Below are positions 1-8,700 of a stretch of 64,000 bases of DNA, one piece after another (position 1 is the first letter of the stretch; every line of letters begins with the position of its first letter). The stretch spans positions 23,865-87,864 of the forward strand of contig NZ_BDBN01000015.1 of the NCBI RefSeq assembly GCF_001613005.1, in the 5' to 3' direction. The notes beneath the pieces are model-generated. The model saw nothing but the letters and a program-made list of their open reading frames with translations, ran no database searches and was not told the origin of the DNA. The translations under genes were made by a program, and so were the position numbers. Source of the DNA: Nocardia nova NBRC 15556 (GTDB taxonomy: Bacteria; Actinomycetota; Actinomycetes; Mycobacteriales; Mycobacteriaceae).

Positions 1-1151
1 GGATCGGGCCCGACCCGGGGTGCGGGATCGGTCGGCGGAGCCGGCGGTGAGGCGAGCGTGGGCTGTGGTTCCGACCCCGCCACGGCCTCGAGCTGGCGGG
101 CGAGTTCGGCCAGGCGGTGACGGACCACGCCGTCGAGTTCGGCGGTGGCCTGATTCACCGCCGCCTGCAGCAGATCGGGATAGCCGCGCACCGAGCGGCG
201 GTCGAGGCGGTCCAGATCGGCACGGGCGGTGGCGTTCACGGTGCGGACGCGGGCGCCGACCTCGTGCGTCAGATCGACCCGGGCCAACTGCAGCCGATTA
301 CGCAGGGCGCCCAGGGCCTGGGCGCGGCCACCGTCGCGTCCGGCCAGCGCGGCGGTACGTTCGGCGCGCAGGGCGGCGACCGCGCTGCCCGAGCGCAGCG
401 CCTCGATCTGGCTCAGCACCCGGGCGCGAGTGTCGGCGAGCACCCGAGCGGTGACCTCGGCCAATTGCTCCGGGCCGACCCCGGCCCCGACGGCGGCGCT
501 GAGCTGGGCGTGCAGGGCGGCCAGGCCGGAGCGGTCCAGGAGCGCGGCGTCGCCGCTGCCGCGCGCGGCCACGGCCAGGCGCGCCGAGACCGGAAGAATC
601 TCGGGCTCGGCGCCGAGCGCTCGGGCCAGCATGGCGGTATCGCGATCCAGTACCGAACGCCAGTCGGGGTGGGCGTGAATGCCGTTCATGGCGAACAGCA
701 TTCGCGTTCCCACCGCCCGCAGGCGGGCGACCGGATCGAGCAGTGCGGCGCCGACGGCGGCGCCGGGGTCCACCAGCACGAGCGCCACCGGCGGTCCGCT
801 GCCGGGGCCGAAATCGGTGGCGGCGACCAGGGTTGCCGGGTCGGTGACCGGATCGGTGAGCGCTACGCGCGGTTCGAAGCGGGACAGTTCGGTACGCAGC
901 AGGGTGGTGTTGGCGTCGTCGGGACCGATGACCGTCACCGACACCGGTTGTGTCGCAATGACTTCCGCATGTGTCGCCGCGACTCCGTTCGGCGCGACGG
1001 GATTCGGGCCCGGTTCGGCGGGAACCGTGCGCAGCAGCGCGCCGCCCTGCGGATTCCATCGCTCGACGACGGCCAGCACCTCGGGATCCACCCCGCCCGC
1101 CCGCCGACTGTTCAGCTCGGCCGGCGATCCGGGTACATCACAGTCCGGCAC
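1..1151 (-). CDS. degenerate GTPase-like protein (dynamin-like partner), 3' end outside window
   Basis: Reading the minus strand from GTG at 1151 gives one open frame that runs off the left edge (about 383 codons seen). The start overlaps the end of the upstream GTPase gene by 14 bases, so the two are probably translationally coupled. A GTPase-like fold is suggested by VTVIGPDDANTTLL where a P-loop should be, but the GK[ST] is missing. A G4-like AMNGIHAHPDW and a G5-like ILPVSAR follow. The rest is an Ala/Arg/Leu-rich, probably helical region (LADTRARVLSQIEALR and onward), then a Pro-rich stretch at the edge. The pair precedes trmB/mmpL3 as Rv0209/Rv0210 do in M. tuberculosis (from memory). 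The function is unknown; a regulatory or membrane-remodelling GTPase partner is an inference. Confidence 0.6.
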   Translation of the reverse strand, partial: MPDCDVPGSPAELNSRRAGGVDPEVLAVVERWNPQGGALLRTVPAEPGPNPVAPNGVAATHAEVIATQPVSVTVIGPDDANTTLLRTELSRFEPRVALTDPVTDPATLVAATDFGPGSGPPVALVLVDPGAAVGAALLDPVARLRAVGTRMLFAMNGIHAHPDWRSVLDRDTAMLARALGAEPEILPVSARLAVAARGSGDAALLDRSGLAALHAQLSAAVGAGVGPEQLAEVTARVLADTRARVLSQIEALRSGSAVAALRAERTAALAGRDGGRAQALGALRNRLQLARVDLTHEVGARVRTVNATARADLDRLDRRSVRGYPDLLQAAVNQATAELDGVVRHRLAELARQLEAVAGSEPQPTLASPPAPPTDPAPRVGPD

Positions 1152-2280
1152 TACTCATCCGCTCCCACATCCGCATATATCCGTTGTGCAGCCGGATCGC
1201 GGCGCGGCGAGCGGCGGCCGGCATATCGCTGGCGGCCACCGCGCGCCAGCGTTGCGCGCGAACCAGCGCGTCGTCGGCGTCGGCCGGTGTCGCCGACGGA
1301 TATCCGGCCGCGAGATGACGGACCTCCGGGCGAGCCAGTCCGGCCTGCAGCGCGGTCCACAGCGCCTCGTCACCGGCCAGGTAGTCCTCGATCAGGTCGC
1401 GGGCGCGCCCACCGTCACCCTGTGGGATCGCGCGCGCGGCGATGCGAGCCAGATCGTCGAGCAGATCACCGCCGCGCAAGGCCGCGAGCTGCTCGTAGCG
1501 CTGGTGCAAGCGCGCGTGCACGGGATCGATCCCACTCACGGCATGCAGCAGTTGCAGCAATTGCTGCGGTCCCAACTCCGGCTCATGACGCAGTGCGGCC
1601 AGGGCGCAGCTCACCCCGTGCAGGCCCCAGCGCTCCAGCAGCGCCCGGCGATCGGCCACATCGGGCCCGGCCGATTGGTCGACGAACAGTTCCGGGGAGA
1701 GCGTGAGCGCCGCGCCGCCACCGGCCGCGTGGCGACGCAGCGTGCGCAGATCGTCGTCGCTCGGTGTGCCGGCGCGGGTGCGCACGGCCAGTTCGGCGAC
1801 CATCGGCGCCACCGGAACACCCAGCACGTGCGCCGCCTGATCGGCGGCCACCACCGCATCGCCCCACCGCGAGCCCACGGCATCGGCCTTGTTGAGTACG
1901 ACCATCGTGGTTTCGGGCCGCAGGGATTCGAGGACGCGACGATCGGCGGCCTGCAGCGAACCCGCCAGCACGTAGACGACGAGATCGGCGTCGAGCACCG
2001 GATCCGGCACGCCCGGTTGATCCACCGGCGCGGTCTCCTCCGCCGACATCAGGGCCAACGCCCGCAACAGCGTCGATTTCCCGGCGCCGGCCCGGCCGGT
2101 CACCTGAATCCGCAGCGGCCGCCGGAAGGCCACGGCCGCGCTCGCCAGCTGATCGGCGACGCCCGGGGCGGACCCGGCGCCGACGCGCACCGTGGCGATG
2201 AGTTGCTCGAGTTCCGGTGCGGGCCCGCCGTGGTCGTTCAGCAAGCCCGGCGAAGCGCTGGTTGCAGTGGCTCTCGACAC
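1138..2280 (-). CDS. P-loop GTPase-like protein (dynamin-like family)
   Basis: The product is 380 aa from GTG 2280, which has an AAGGGGG ribosome-binding site 8 bases upstream; the frame is open further upstream but without a comparable site. A complete Walker A motif, GRAGAGKST, lies at about residues 62-70 and a G4 motif, NKAD, at about 130-133. DADLVVYVLAG lies between them where the switch II strand belongs. The C-terminal 200 residues are helical and have no recognised catalytic motif. There is no signal peptide or membrane segment. It heads a two-gene unit with the degenerate GTPase-like gene at 1151. A nucleotide-binding partner of a dynamin-like pair is the likeliest role, but no substrate or process can be named. 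Confidence 0.7.
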   Translation of the reverse strand: MSRATATSASPGLLNDHGGPAPELEQLIATVRVGAGSAPGVADQLASAAVAFRRPLRIQVTGRAGAGKSTLLRALALMSAEETAPVDQPGVPDPVLDADLVVYVLAGSLQAADRRVLESLRPETTMVVLNKADAVGSRWGDAVVAADQAAHVLGVPVAPMVAELAVRTRAGTPSDDDLRTLRRHAAGGGAALTLSPELFVDQSAGPDVADRRALLERWGLHGVSCALAALRHEPELGPQQLLQLLHAVSGIDPVHARLHQRYEQLAALRGGDLLDDLARIAARAIPQGDGGRARDLIEDYLAGDEALWTALQAGLARPEVRHLAAGYPSATPADADDALVRAQRWRAVAASDMPAAARRAAIRLHNGYMRMWERMSSAGL

Positions 2281-2680
2281 AGGTGATACCCCCTTCCGGC
2301 GGCAAATTCTGTCAGAAGACGCGGCGGTTGTCGGCACCGACCGGATTTTCACCGGCGCGCCCGATCGTCGTTGCGCCACACAGCGATGTGTAATCGATCA
2401 CACGAAACCGCCTGCCCGAGCTCGCGACCGGCGACGATGGCCTGCGGCCCGACCATCACCGCAGGTGAGCGGTAATTGGCGCGGAATTGGGAATCTCTCC
2501 GGTGAGACGGTGGTTGTGCTTGTGTCACAGCATAATTCGACAGTGGTGAACTATCGGGTCACGGATTCGATCACCTACGCTGAAGCCGCCGGCGGCACCG
2601 CCGGTGCGCGGCCTCGGCGGTGTGGACCCCGGTCGGCCGTGCGCCCGTGCGTCGGCCCCGTGGATCCGAAGGAGGTTGCG
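2281..2680. other. 400-bp divergent intergenic region
   Basis: This region separates the leftward GTPase pair from the rightward lipase gene. It holds the CRP-like palindrome at 2387-2402 and, nearer the lipase, an AT-richer patch (CATAAT at 2531-2536) that could be a -10 element, although no -35 at normal spacing is convincing. Frames open across it lack ribosome-binding sites and I read them as non-coding. Confidence 0.5.
2387..2402. promoter_or_regulatory. CRP/GlxR-like palindrome
   Basis: The sequence TGTGTAATCGATCACA matches the TGTGA-N6-TCACA operator of cAMP-responsive CRP/GlxR regulators in all but one base. It sits in the divergent region between the GTPase pair and the lipase, a sensible place for a regulator site. 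An adenylate cyclase gene lies at 14.2 kb. Binding is inferred only. Confidence 0.45.
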
Positions 2681-4036
2681 ATGAGCGTCAACGTCGACGT
2701 CATCGGTAACGACGGCGCCGCCGTCGCGACGAAGAACGAACGGCCGCTGCCGCCGTCGCAGGACCCCTTCTATCGCGCACCCGCCGACGCGGCCGCGCAC
2801 GCACCCGGAACCGTTCTGCGCAGCCGGCCCGTGCAGATCGCGCTGCTGGGACTCATTCCGCAGCGCGTGACGGCGTGGCAGCTGCTGTATCGCAGCAACG
2901 ACCTGCACGGTGACGCCGAGGTCGCGGTGACCACGGTGCTGCTGCCCGCCGATGCCGATCCGGCCGAACGCCGCCCGTTGCTGGCCTTCGAATCGGCGAT
3001 CGACGCCGTCACCGAGCGATGCGCTCCCTCCTATGCACTCCGCCGCGGCGCCGTCGTCCCGGGCTCGATCACCCAGCTCGAACTGCTGCTCGTCGCCAAC
3101 GCACTGCGCCGCGGCTGGGCGGTGAGCATCGCCGATCACGAGGGACCGGACGGCCGTTTCGGCGCGCCCCGGGAACCGGGCTACCGCTCGCTCGACGGCA
3201 TCCGCGCCGCGATGCACTTCCGTCCGCTGGGGCTCGGTACCGACACCCCCGTGGTGGTCTGGGGCTACTCCGGGGGCGGGATGGCCGGCTCCTGGCTGGT
3301 CGAGATGGCTCCCACCTATGCGCCCGAGCTCACCATCGCCGGTGCGGTACTGGGCGCGCCGGTCGGCGATCCGGGTGAGGTGTTCATCCGGCTGAACGGT
3401 GGCCGGTACGCCGGTTTCCCCGCCATCGTGATCTCGGCGCTACGCCAGGTGTATCCGGCGCTCGAGGAGGTGCTCGACAAGCACATCACCAGCTCCGGGG
3501 AGCGCCTGCTGGAACGGGCGGCTCAGCTGCCACCGATCGTCGCGCTCGCTCGGCTCGCCGGCCACGACGTCAGCAAACACCTCGATCACCCACTGGAAGA
3601 GGTACTGAGCACCCCCGCGATGTGCGACATGTTCGACGATATGCGGCTCGGCAAGCACACCCCGCACTGCCCGATCCTGGTGATCCAGCCGCTGCACGAT
3701 CGCATCATCGACGTCTCGTGTATCGATGCGCAGGTCGAGCGCTACCGCGCGGGCGGTGCCACCGTCGGCTACCTGCGCGATCGGCTGAGCGACCACTTCA
3801 CGTTGTTACCGCTGGCCACGCCGCTGAGCCTGGACTGGCTGGCCGACCGCATCGCCGGCCGCCCGGTCACCGACGCCGACACCGAGACCCGGACCGTCTG
3901 GTCGGTGATGGCGTCCCCGTCGCGCTGGCGCGGGCTGTTCGAGCTGGCCGGCACCGCGGGCCGGATGATCCTGGGCCTGCCGCTGGGCAGGCAGAGCGAA
4001 CCGGAACTGCCGCAGACGCAGCCGCTCGCCGCCTGA
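2681..4036 (+). CDS. secretory-lipase (LIP) family hydrolase
   Basis: The product is 451 aa, starting at an ATG with GGAGG 5 bases upstream (2671-2675). It is an alpha/beta hydrolase of the LIP family, which hydrolyses acyl esters or triacylglycerols. The nucleophile elbow is GYSGGG at about residues 195-200. The acid residue is probably in VIQPLHDRIID and the base in LSDHFTLLPLATPLSLDWL. Although the family is often secreted, no clear signal peptide is visible here: the N-terminus is polar and the hydrophobic stretch comes only after about residue 45. It lies just upstream of trmB with a 93-base gap. The substrate is unknown. Confidence 0.75.
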   Translation: MSVNVDVIGNDGAAVATKNERPLPPSQDPFYRAPADAAAHAPGTVLRSRPVQIALLGLIPQRVTAWQLLYRSNDLHGDAEVAVTTVLLPADADPAERRPLLAFESAIDAVTERCAPSYALRRGAVVPGSITQLELLLVANALRRGWAVSIADHEGPDGRFGAPREPGYRSLDGIRAAMHFRPLGLGTDTPVVVWGYSGGGMAGSWLVEMAPTYAPELTIAGAVLGAPVGDPGEVFIRLNGGRYAGFPAIVISALRQVYPALEEVLDKHITSSGERLLERAAQLPPIVALARLAGHDVSKHLDHPLEEVLSTPAMCDMFDDMRLGKHTPHCPILVIQPLHDRIIDVSCIDAQVERYRAGGATVGYLRDRLSDHFTLLPLATPLSLDWLADRIAGRPVTDADTETRTVWSVMASPSRWRGLFELAGTAGRMILGLPLGRQSEPELPQTQPLAA

Positions 4037-4129
4037 CGCCGGGCTCCGCGCCACCGCGGCAACACTTCTGACCCGGGATTTCCCTTCTCGACGCGGTCGA
4101 TTGCGGCCCTGATCATCGAATACTGGACA

Positions 4130-5005
4130 ATGGACGCCGTGAACGACGCCGCGAACGACACCGCTGGTAGCGACGGGGCCGGAGGCGGCAGCTTGCGTAA
4201 CCACGCAGGCCCCCGCGAACAGCGCGAAGATGCAGCTGGTAGCGACGGGGCCGGAGGCGGCAGCTTGCGTAACCATGACGGCCCCTCCCCCGAGCGTGAG
4301 CCCTCCCGCCTCTACCCGCGGGTAACCAGCTTCCGCTCGCGTCGTGGCGCGTTGACCGCGACCCAACAGCAATCCTGGGAGCGGATGTGGCCGCGCATCG
4401 GCCGCGAGGTGAGCGACGAGCCGCTCGACGCCGCCGCCTGGTTCGGCCGGACCGCCCCGCTGATCATCGAGATCGGCTGTGGCACGGGGACCGCGACCGC
4501 GGCGATGGCCAAGGCCGAGCCGCAGTTCGACCTGATCGGCATCGAGGTATACAAGCCGGGTCTCGCCCAGCTGGTACAGCGGATCGAGCGGGAAGGCATC
4601 GAGAACATCCGGCTGCTGCGCGGCGATGCCGTCGACGTCCTCGAGCACATGATTGCCGAGGATTCGCTAGCGGGCGTGCGCGTGTTCTTCCCGGATCCCT
4701 GGCCGAAGGCTCGCCACCACAAGCGCCGGCTGCTGCAGCCCGCGACGATGACCCTGATCGCCAGCCGGCTGCAGCGTGGCGGCATTGTGCACGTAGCCAC
4801 CGACCACGCGGGCTACGCCGAACATATCGCCGAGGTGGGCGCGGGAGAACCGCAGCTCGTAGGCCTGAACGAGGCCACCGGCGGCGATGCGGAACATCCC
4901 GGAACCGATACGGTGATCGGCCTCGAACGCCCGGTGACGAAGTTCGAGAGCAAGGCGCATCGAGCCGGAAGCGCCATCACCGAGTTCATTTGGGGGAAGA
5001 TCTAG
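4130..5005 (+). CDS. trmB: tRNA (guanine-N7)-methyltransferase TrmB
   Basis: TrmB uses SAM to form m7G46 in the variable loop of tRNAs. The SAM-binding motif IIEIGCGTGTATAAM is near residue 115, and the family signature VRVFFPDPWPK is followed by HHKRRLLQP. The C-terminal VTKFESKAHRAGSAI is also typical. At 291 aa it is longer than usual because of an N-terminal extension of about 60 residues in which AGSDGAGGGSLRNH occurs twice, encoded by a near-perfect DNA repeat. GTG 4139 is an alternative start, but the repeat lies downstream of either. Gene order trmB, NYN protein, mmpL3 matches mycobacteria. Confidence 0.93.
   Translation: MDAVNDAANDTAGSDGAGGGSLRNHAGPREQREDAAGSDGAGGGSLRNHDGPSPEREPSRLYPRVTSFRSRRGALTATQQQSWERMWPRIGREVSDEPLDAAAWFGRTAPLIIEIGCGTGTATAAMAKAEPQFDLIGIEVYKPGLAQLVQRIEREGIENIRLLRGDAVDVLEHMIAEDSLAGVRVFFPDPWPKARHHKRRLLQPATMTLIASRLQRGGIVHVATDHAGYAEHIAEVGAGEPQLVGLNEATGGDAEHPGTDTVIGLERPVTKFESKAHRAGSAITEFIWGKI
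4163..4275 (+). repeat. trmB: two copies of a 41-bp repeat, 72-bp period, inside trmB
   Basis: Bases 4163-4203 and 4235-4275 are identical over 41 positions. The 72-base period keeps the reading frame, so AGSDGAGGGSLRNH is encoded twice in the N-terminal extension of TrmB. A related ~45-bp sequence occurs in leuS (42677) and a shorter one upstream of the sugar-binding protein gene (59352), so this looks like a tandem pair of a dispersed element. Confidence 0.9.
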
Positions 5006-5007
5006 AT

Positions 5008-5763
5008 ATGAGTCTCAGGGAGATGGCCCAGCCGGCCGACGAGGTTGCCGGAACAGTGCGCGGCGACGAATCGGACGTCGTCGCCGGCGCGGCGGCCCCC
5101 GCGACGCCGGTCGCCGAGCCCGCCGGGGTGCGACGGGTGCTGCTGGTGTGGGACGCACCGAACCTCGATATGGGCCTGGGCGCCATCCTCGGCGGCCGTC
5201 CCACCGCGGCCTACCGGCCGCGCTTCGACGCACTCGGCCGCTGGCTGCTGGCGCGTACCGCCGAGTTGTCCGCCGGCAGTACACAGCGCATCGAACCCGA
5301 GGCCACCGTCTTCACCAATATCGCCCCCGGGACCGCCGATGTGGTGCGTCCGTGGGTCGAGGCGCTGCGCAACGTCGGCTACGCGGTCTTCGCCAAACCG
5401 AAGATCGACGAGGATTCCGACGTCGACAGCGACATGCTGGCACATATCCAGTTACGCCGCGGCGGAGCCGGTCTCGCGGGGATCATGGTGGCCTCCGCGG
5501 ACGGTCAGGCCTTCCGCGAACCGCTCGAGGAGGTCGCGGCCACCGGGGTTCCGGTCCAGGTGCTCGGATTCCGCGAGCACGCGAGTTGGGCTGTCACGTC
5601 CGATATCCTCGATTTCGTCGACCTCGAGGACATCCCGGGTGTGTTCCGTGAACCGCTGCCCCGGGTCAGCCTCGACTCGCTGCCCGACGAGGGAGCCTGG
5701 CTGCAGCCCTTCCGGCCGCTGTCCGCACTGCTCACCTCCCGCCCCGCTCAAGGAGTCGCTTAG
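5008..5763 (+). CDS. NYN-domain protein (Rv0207c-like)
   Basis: The product is 251 aa from ATG 5008, two bases after the trmB stop. After a disordered leader of about 40 residues the NYN/PIN-like core begins with VLLVWDAPNLDMG. Further acidic positions follow in KIDEDSDVDSDMLAHI and IMVASADGQAF. These are the expected metal-binding aspartates of the NYN fold, which in characterised relatives is a ribonuclease domain. The stop overlaps the mmpL3 start by one base, so the two genes are coupled. Conserved linkage with mmpL3 and trmB suggests a role in envelope growth or RNA turnover, but this is not shown by the sequence. Confidence 0.75.
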   Translation: MSLREMAQPADEVAGTVRGDESDVVAGAAAPATPVAEPAGVRRVLLVWDAPNLDMGLGAILGGRPTAAYRPRFDALGRWLLARTAELSAGSTQRIEPEATVFTNIAPGTADVVRPWVEALRNVGYAVFAKPKIDEDSDVDSDMLAHIQLRRGGAGLAGIMVASADGQAFREPLEEVAATGVPVQVLGFREHASWAVTSDILDFVDLEDIPGVFREPLPRVSLDSLPDEGAWLQPFRPLSALLTSRPAQGVA

Positions 5764-8700
5764 TGTTCACCCGCTGGGGCGAGCTGGTCCACAGGTTCCG
5801 CTACACCGTGCTGGGTGTAGCGGTGGCCGCGCTTCTCGCCCTGGGGGCGTACGGGTTCGGTCTGGAAAACCATCTGAGCTCCAGCGGCTGGTTCGACCCC
5901 GGTGCGGAGTCCTCGCAGGCCGCGGTGCTCAAGGACCAGGTCTACGGCCGCGATCACATGTCCGATGTGATCGTGCTCTACACCGCGCCCGACGGTAAGA
6001 CCATCGACGATCCGGAGTTCGGGCGGAAGATCACCGACAATCTCAACAGCCTGCCCAGGGACCATCCGGACCAGATCAACAAGGTCAACGTCGCCTACTG
6101 GAAGACCGAGACCGGCGACTGGAGCGCCTCGGCCACCGGTAGTAAGGACAAGAAGTACGCGTTCGCCTCGGTCGCCATCAAGGGTGACGACGACACGACC
6201 ACGATGAACAACTACCGCGCGGTCAAGAACGCCTTCTACATCCCCGGCGTGGATGTCCAGCTGGCGGGCATGCAGCCGGTCGCGGGAGAGCTGAACGACA
6301 CCATCGCCTCCGACCAGAAGCGCATGGAGATGCTGGCCATTCCGGCCGTCGCGATCCTGCTGTTCTTCATCTTCGGCGGTATCGTCGCCGCGGCCCTGCC
6401 GCTGATCATCGGCGGTCTCACCGTCCTGGGCGCCAACGGCATCGTCATGGCGATCACCCATGTCACCGAGGTGAACTCGTTCGTCGGGGCCGTGGTGTCG
6501 ATGATCGGCCTGGGCTTGGCGATCGACTACGGCTTGTTCATAGTCAGCCGGTTCCGCGAGGAGCTGGCCGAGGGCTACACCACCCGCCAGGCCGTACGGC
6601 GATCAGTGATGACCGCCGGGCGTACGGTCACCTTCTCGGCGACCATGATCATCGCCGCCAGCGCCGGCATGCTGCTGTTCCCGCAGGGCTTCCTGAAATC
6701 GGTCGCCTACGGCACCATCGCGACCGTGCTGCTGGCCGCGCTGGCCTCGCTCACCATCCTGCCCGCGCTGCTGTCGATCCTCGGACCGCGCGTCGACGCG
6801 CTGGGATTCAAGCGGTTCCGCAAGACCAAGACCGCCGAAGAGGTCGAGAACGGCTTCTGGGGCCGCACCACGCAGTGGGTGATGAAGCATCCGCTGAAGG
6901 TGGCGGTGCCGCTGTGCATCATCCTGCTGCTGCTGATCATCCCGGTGAAGAACCTGAAGTTCGGCGGTATCAGCGAAACCTACCTGCCGCCGGACAATCC
7001 GACCCGCATGGCGCAGGAGAAATTCGACGAGATCTTCCCGCTGCGCCAGACCGACCCGATCCAGCTGGTCATCACCACGCAGAACACCGGCGAGATCAAG
7101 GCCATCCTCGACGAGGCCAGTGGCGCACCCGGACTCACCGATCCGTTCGGTACGCCCGGCATTCCGCCGAACGGCTCCGATGTCTGGGTGTCCGAGGCGA
7201 CGATGGCGCCGGACGCGAACGTCGAGGACACGATCGCCTATCTGCGCTCGATCAGCGTGCCCGACGATGTGGATCTGATGGTCGGCGGCCAGCCGGTGCT
7301 GATGCAGGACAGTATCGATTCGCTGCTGGATCGCATGCCGCTGATGATCGTGCTGGTCGTCTTCGTGACCACGCTGCTGATGTTCCTGACCTTCGGCTCG
7401 CTGGTGCTGCCGATCAAGGCGGCGTTGATGAGCGCGCTGGGCCTCGGCTCCACGCTCGGCATTCTGACCTGGATCTTCGTCGACGGCCACGGCGCCGGAC
7501 TGCTCAATTTCACGCCGCAGCCGATCATGTCGCCGGTACTGGTGTTGATCATGGCGGTGATCTACGGCCTGTCCACCGACTACGAGGTGTTCCTGCTCTC
7601 CCGCATGGTGGAGACGCGCGCCCAGGGCGCGAGTACCACCGAGTCGGTGCGCTCCGGAACCGCGCAGACCGGGCGCATCATCACCGCCGCGGCACTGATC
7701 CTGCTCGTGGTGGTCGGCGCGTTCGCCTTCTCCGATCTGGTGATGATGCAGTACATCGCCTACGGCATGATGGCCGCGCTGTTCATCGACGCCACCGTGC
7801 TGCGCATGCTGCTCGTTCCCGCGACCATGAAACTGCTGGGTGACGACTGCTGGTGGGCCCCGGCCTGGATGAAGCGCATTCAGCAGCGCATCGGCCTGGG
7901 CGAACCCATCCTCGACGACGAGCGTCCCGGCACCGGCGAGGTCGTCGACCTGGTCAAGACGACGCCGGTCACCGATCCGGTGACCATGCAGCTGCCGCAG
8001 CTGCCCGACGGGACGCCGAAGGGCCCGCGCAAGCCGCGGCGGTTGAAGTTCCTGCGGGTCGACCCGGAGGCGCCGACCGAGCAGTTGGATCGCATCGTGC
8101 CGGCCGCGGCCGGCACGTCCACGCGCGCGACTCGCGCCAAGAGCCCCGAGGCGTCTCGGTCCGAAGGCTCCGAGTCGTCGGCGTCGCGGACCGCGCGGTC
8201 CAAGGCGGGCACCGGAGAGTCGACGGAATCGCGAGCGAAAGCCGTTGCTCCCCCGGCGGCCGCGGCAGCCGATTCGTCGGCGTCGGAGAAGCCGGTTGAG
8301 GCTGAGAAGTCGGAAAAGTCCCCGAAGCGCAAGCGTTTCGGCCGCCGCCGGTCGGACTCCGGCGCAGATGCGCCGTCGGCCGATTCGGGCAATGCCTCGT
8401 CCGGCGACAGTGATGCCGATGCCTCGGACGGCACCGGGAATCAGGCACGGCCCGCCGCCTCGGCCTCTGCCGACGCCGCCCCGGTCCGCACGCCGTCCGG
8501 CCCGGAGGCCGGGCGCCCGACAACCCCGCCGCAAACGCCCGGCATCCGATCCTCCCGCGTGCTGCCTCCCTCCGGCCGCCCGCAGCCGCCTCGGACCCCA
8601 GGCGGTCCCGGTGTCATCGGCGAATCCGGTGTCATCGGCGGTTCCTCCGCCGCGGAGGAGCCGGTCCGGGGCGCGGGAACGCCGCAACCGGCCCGCTCGG

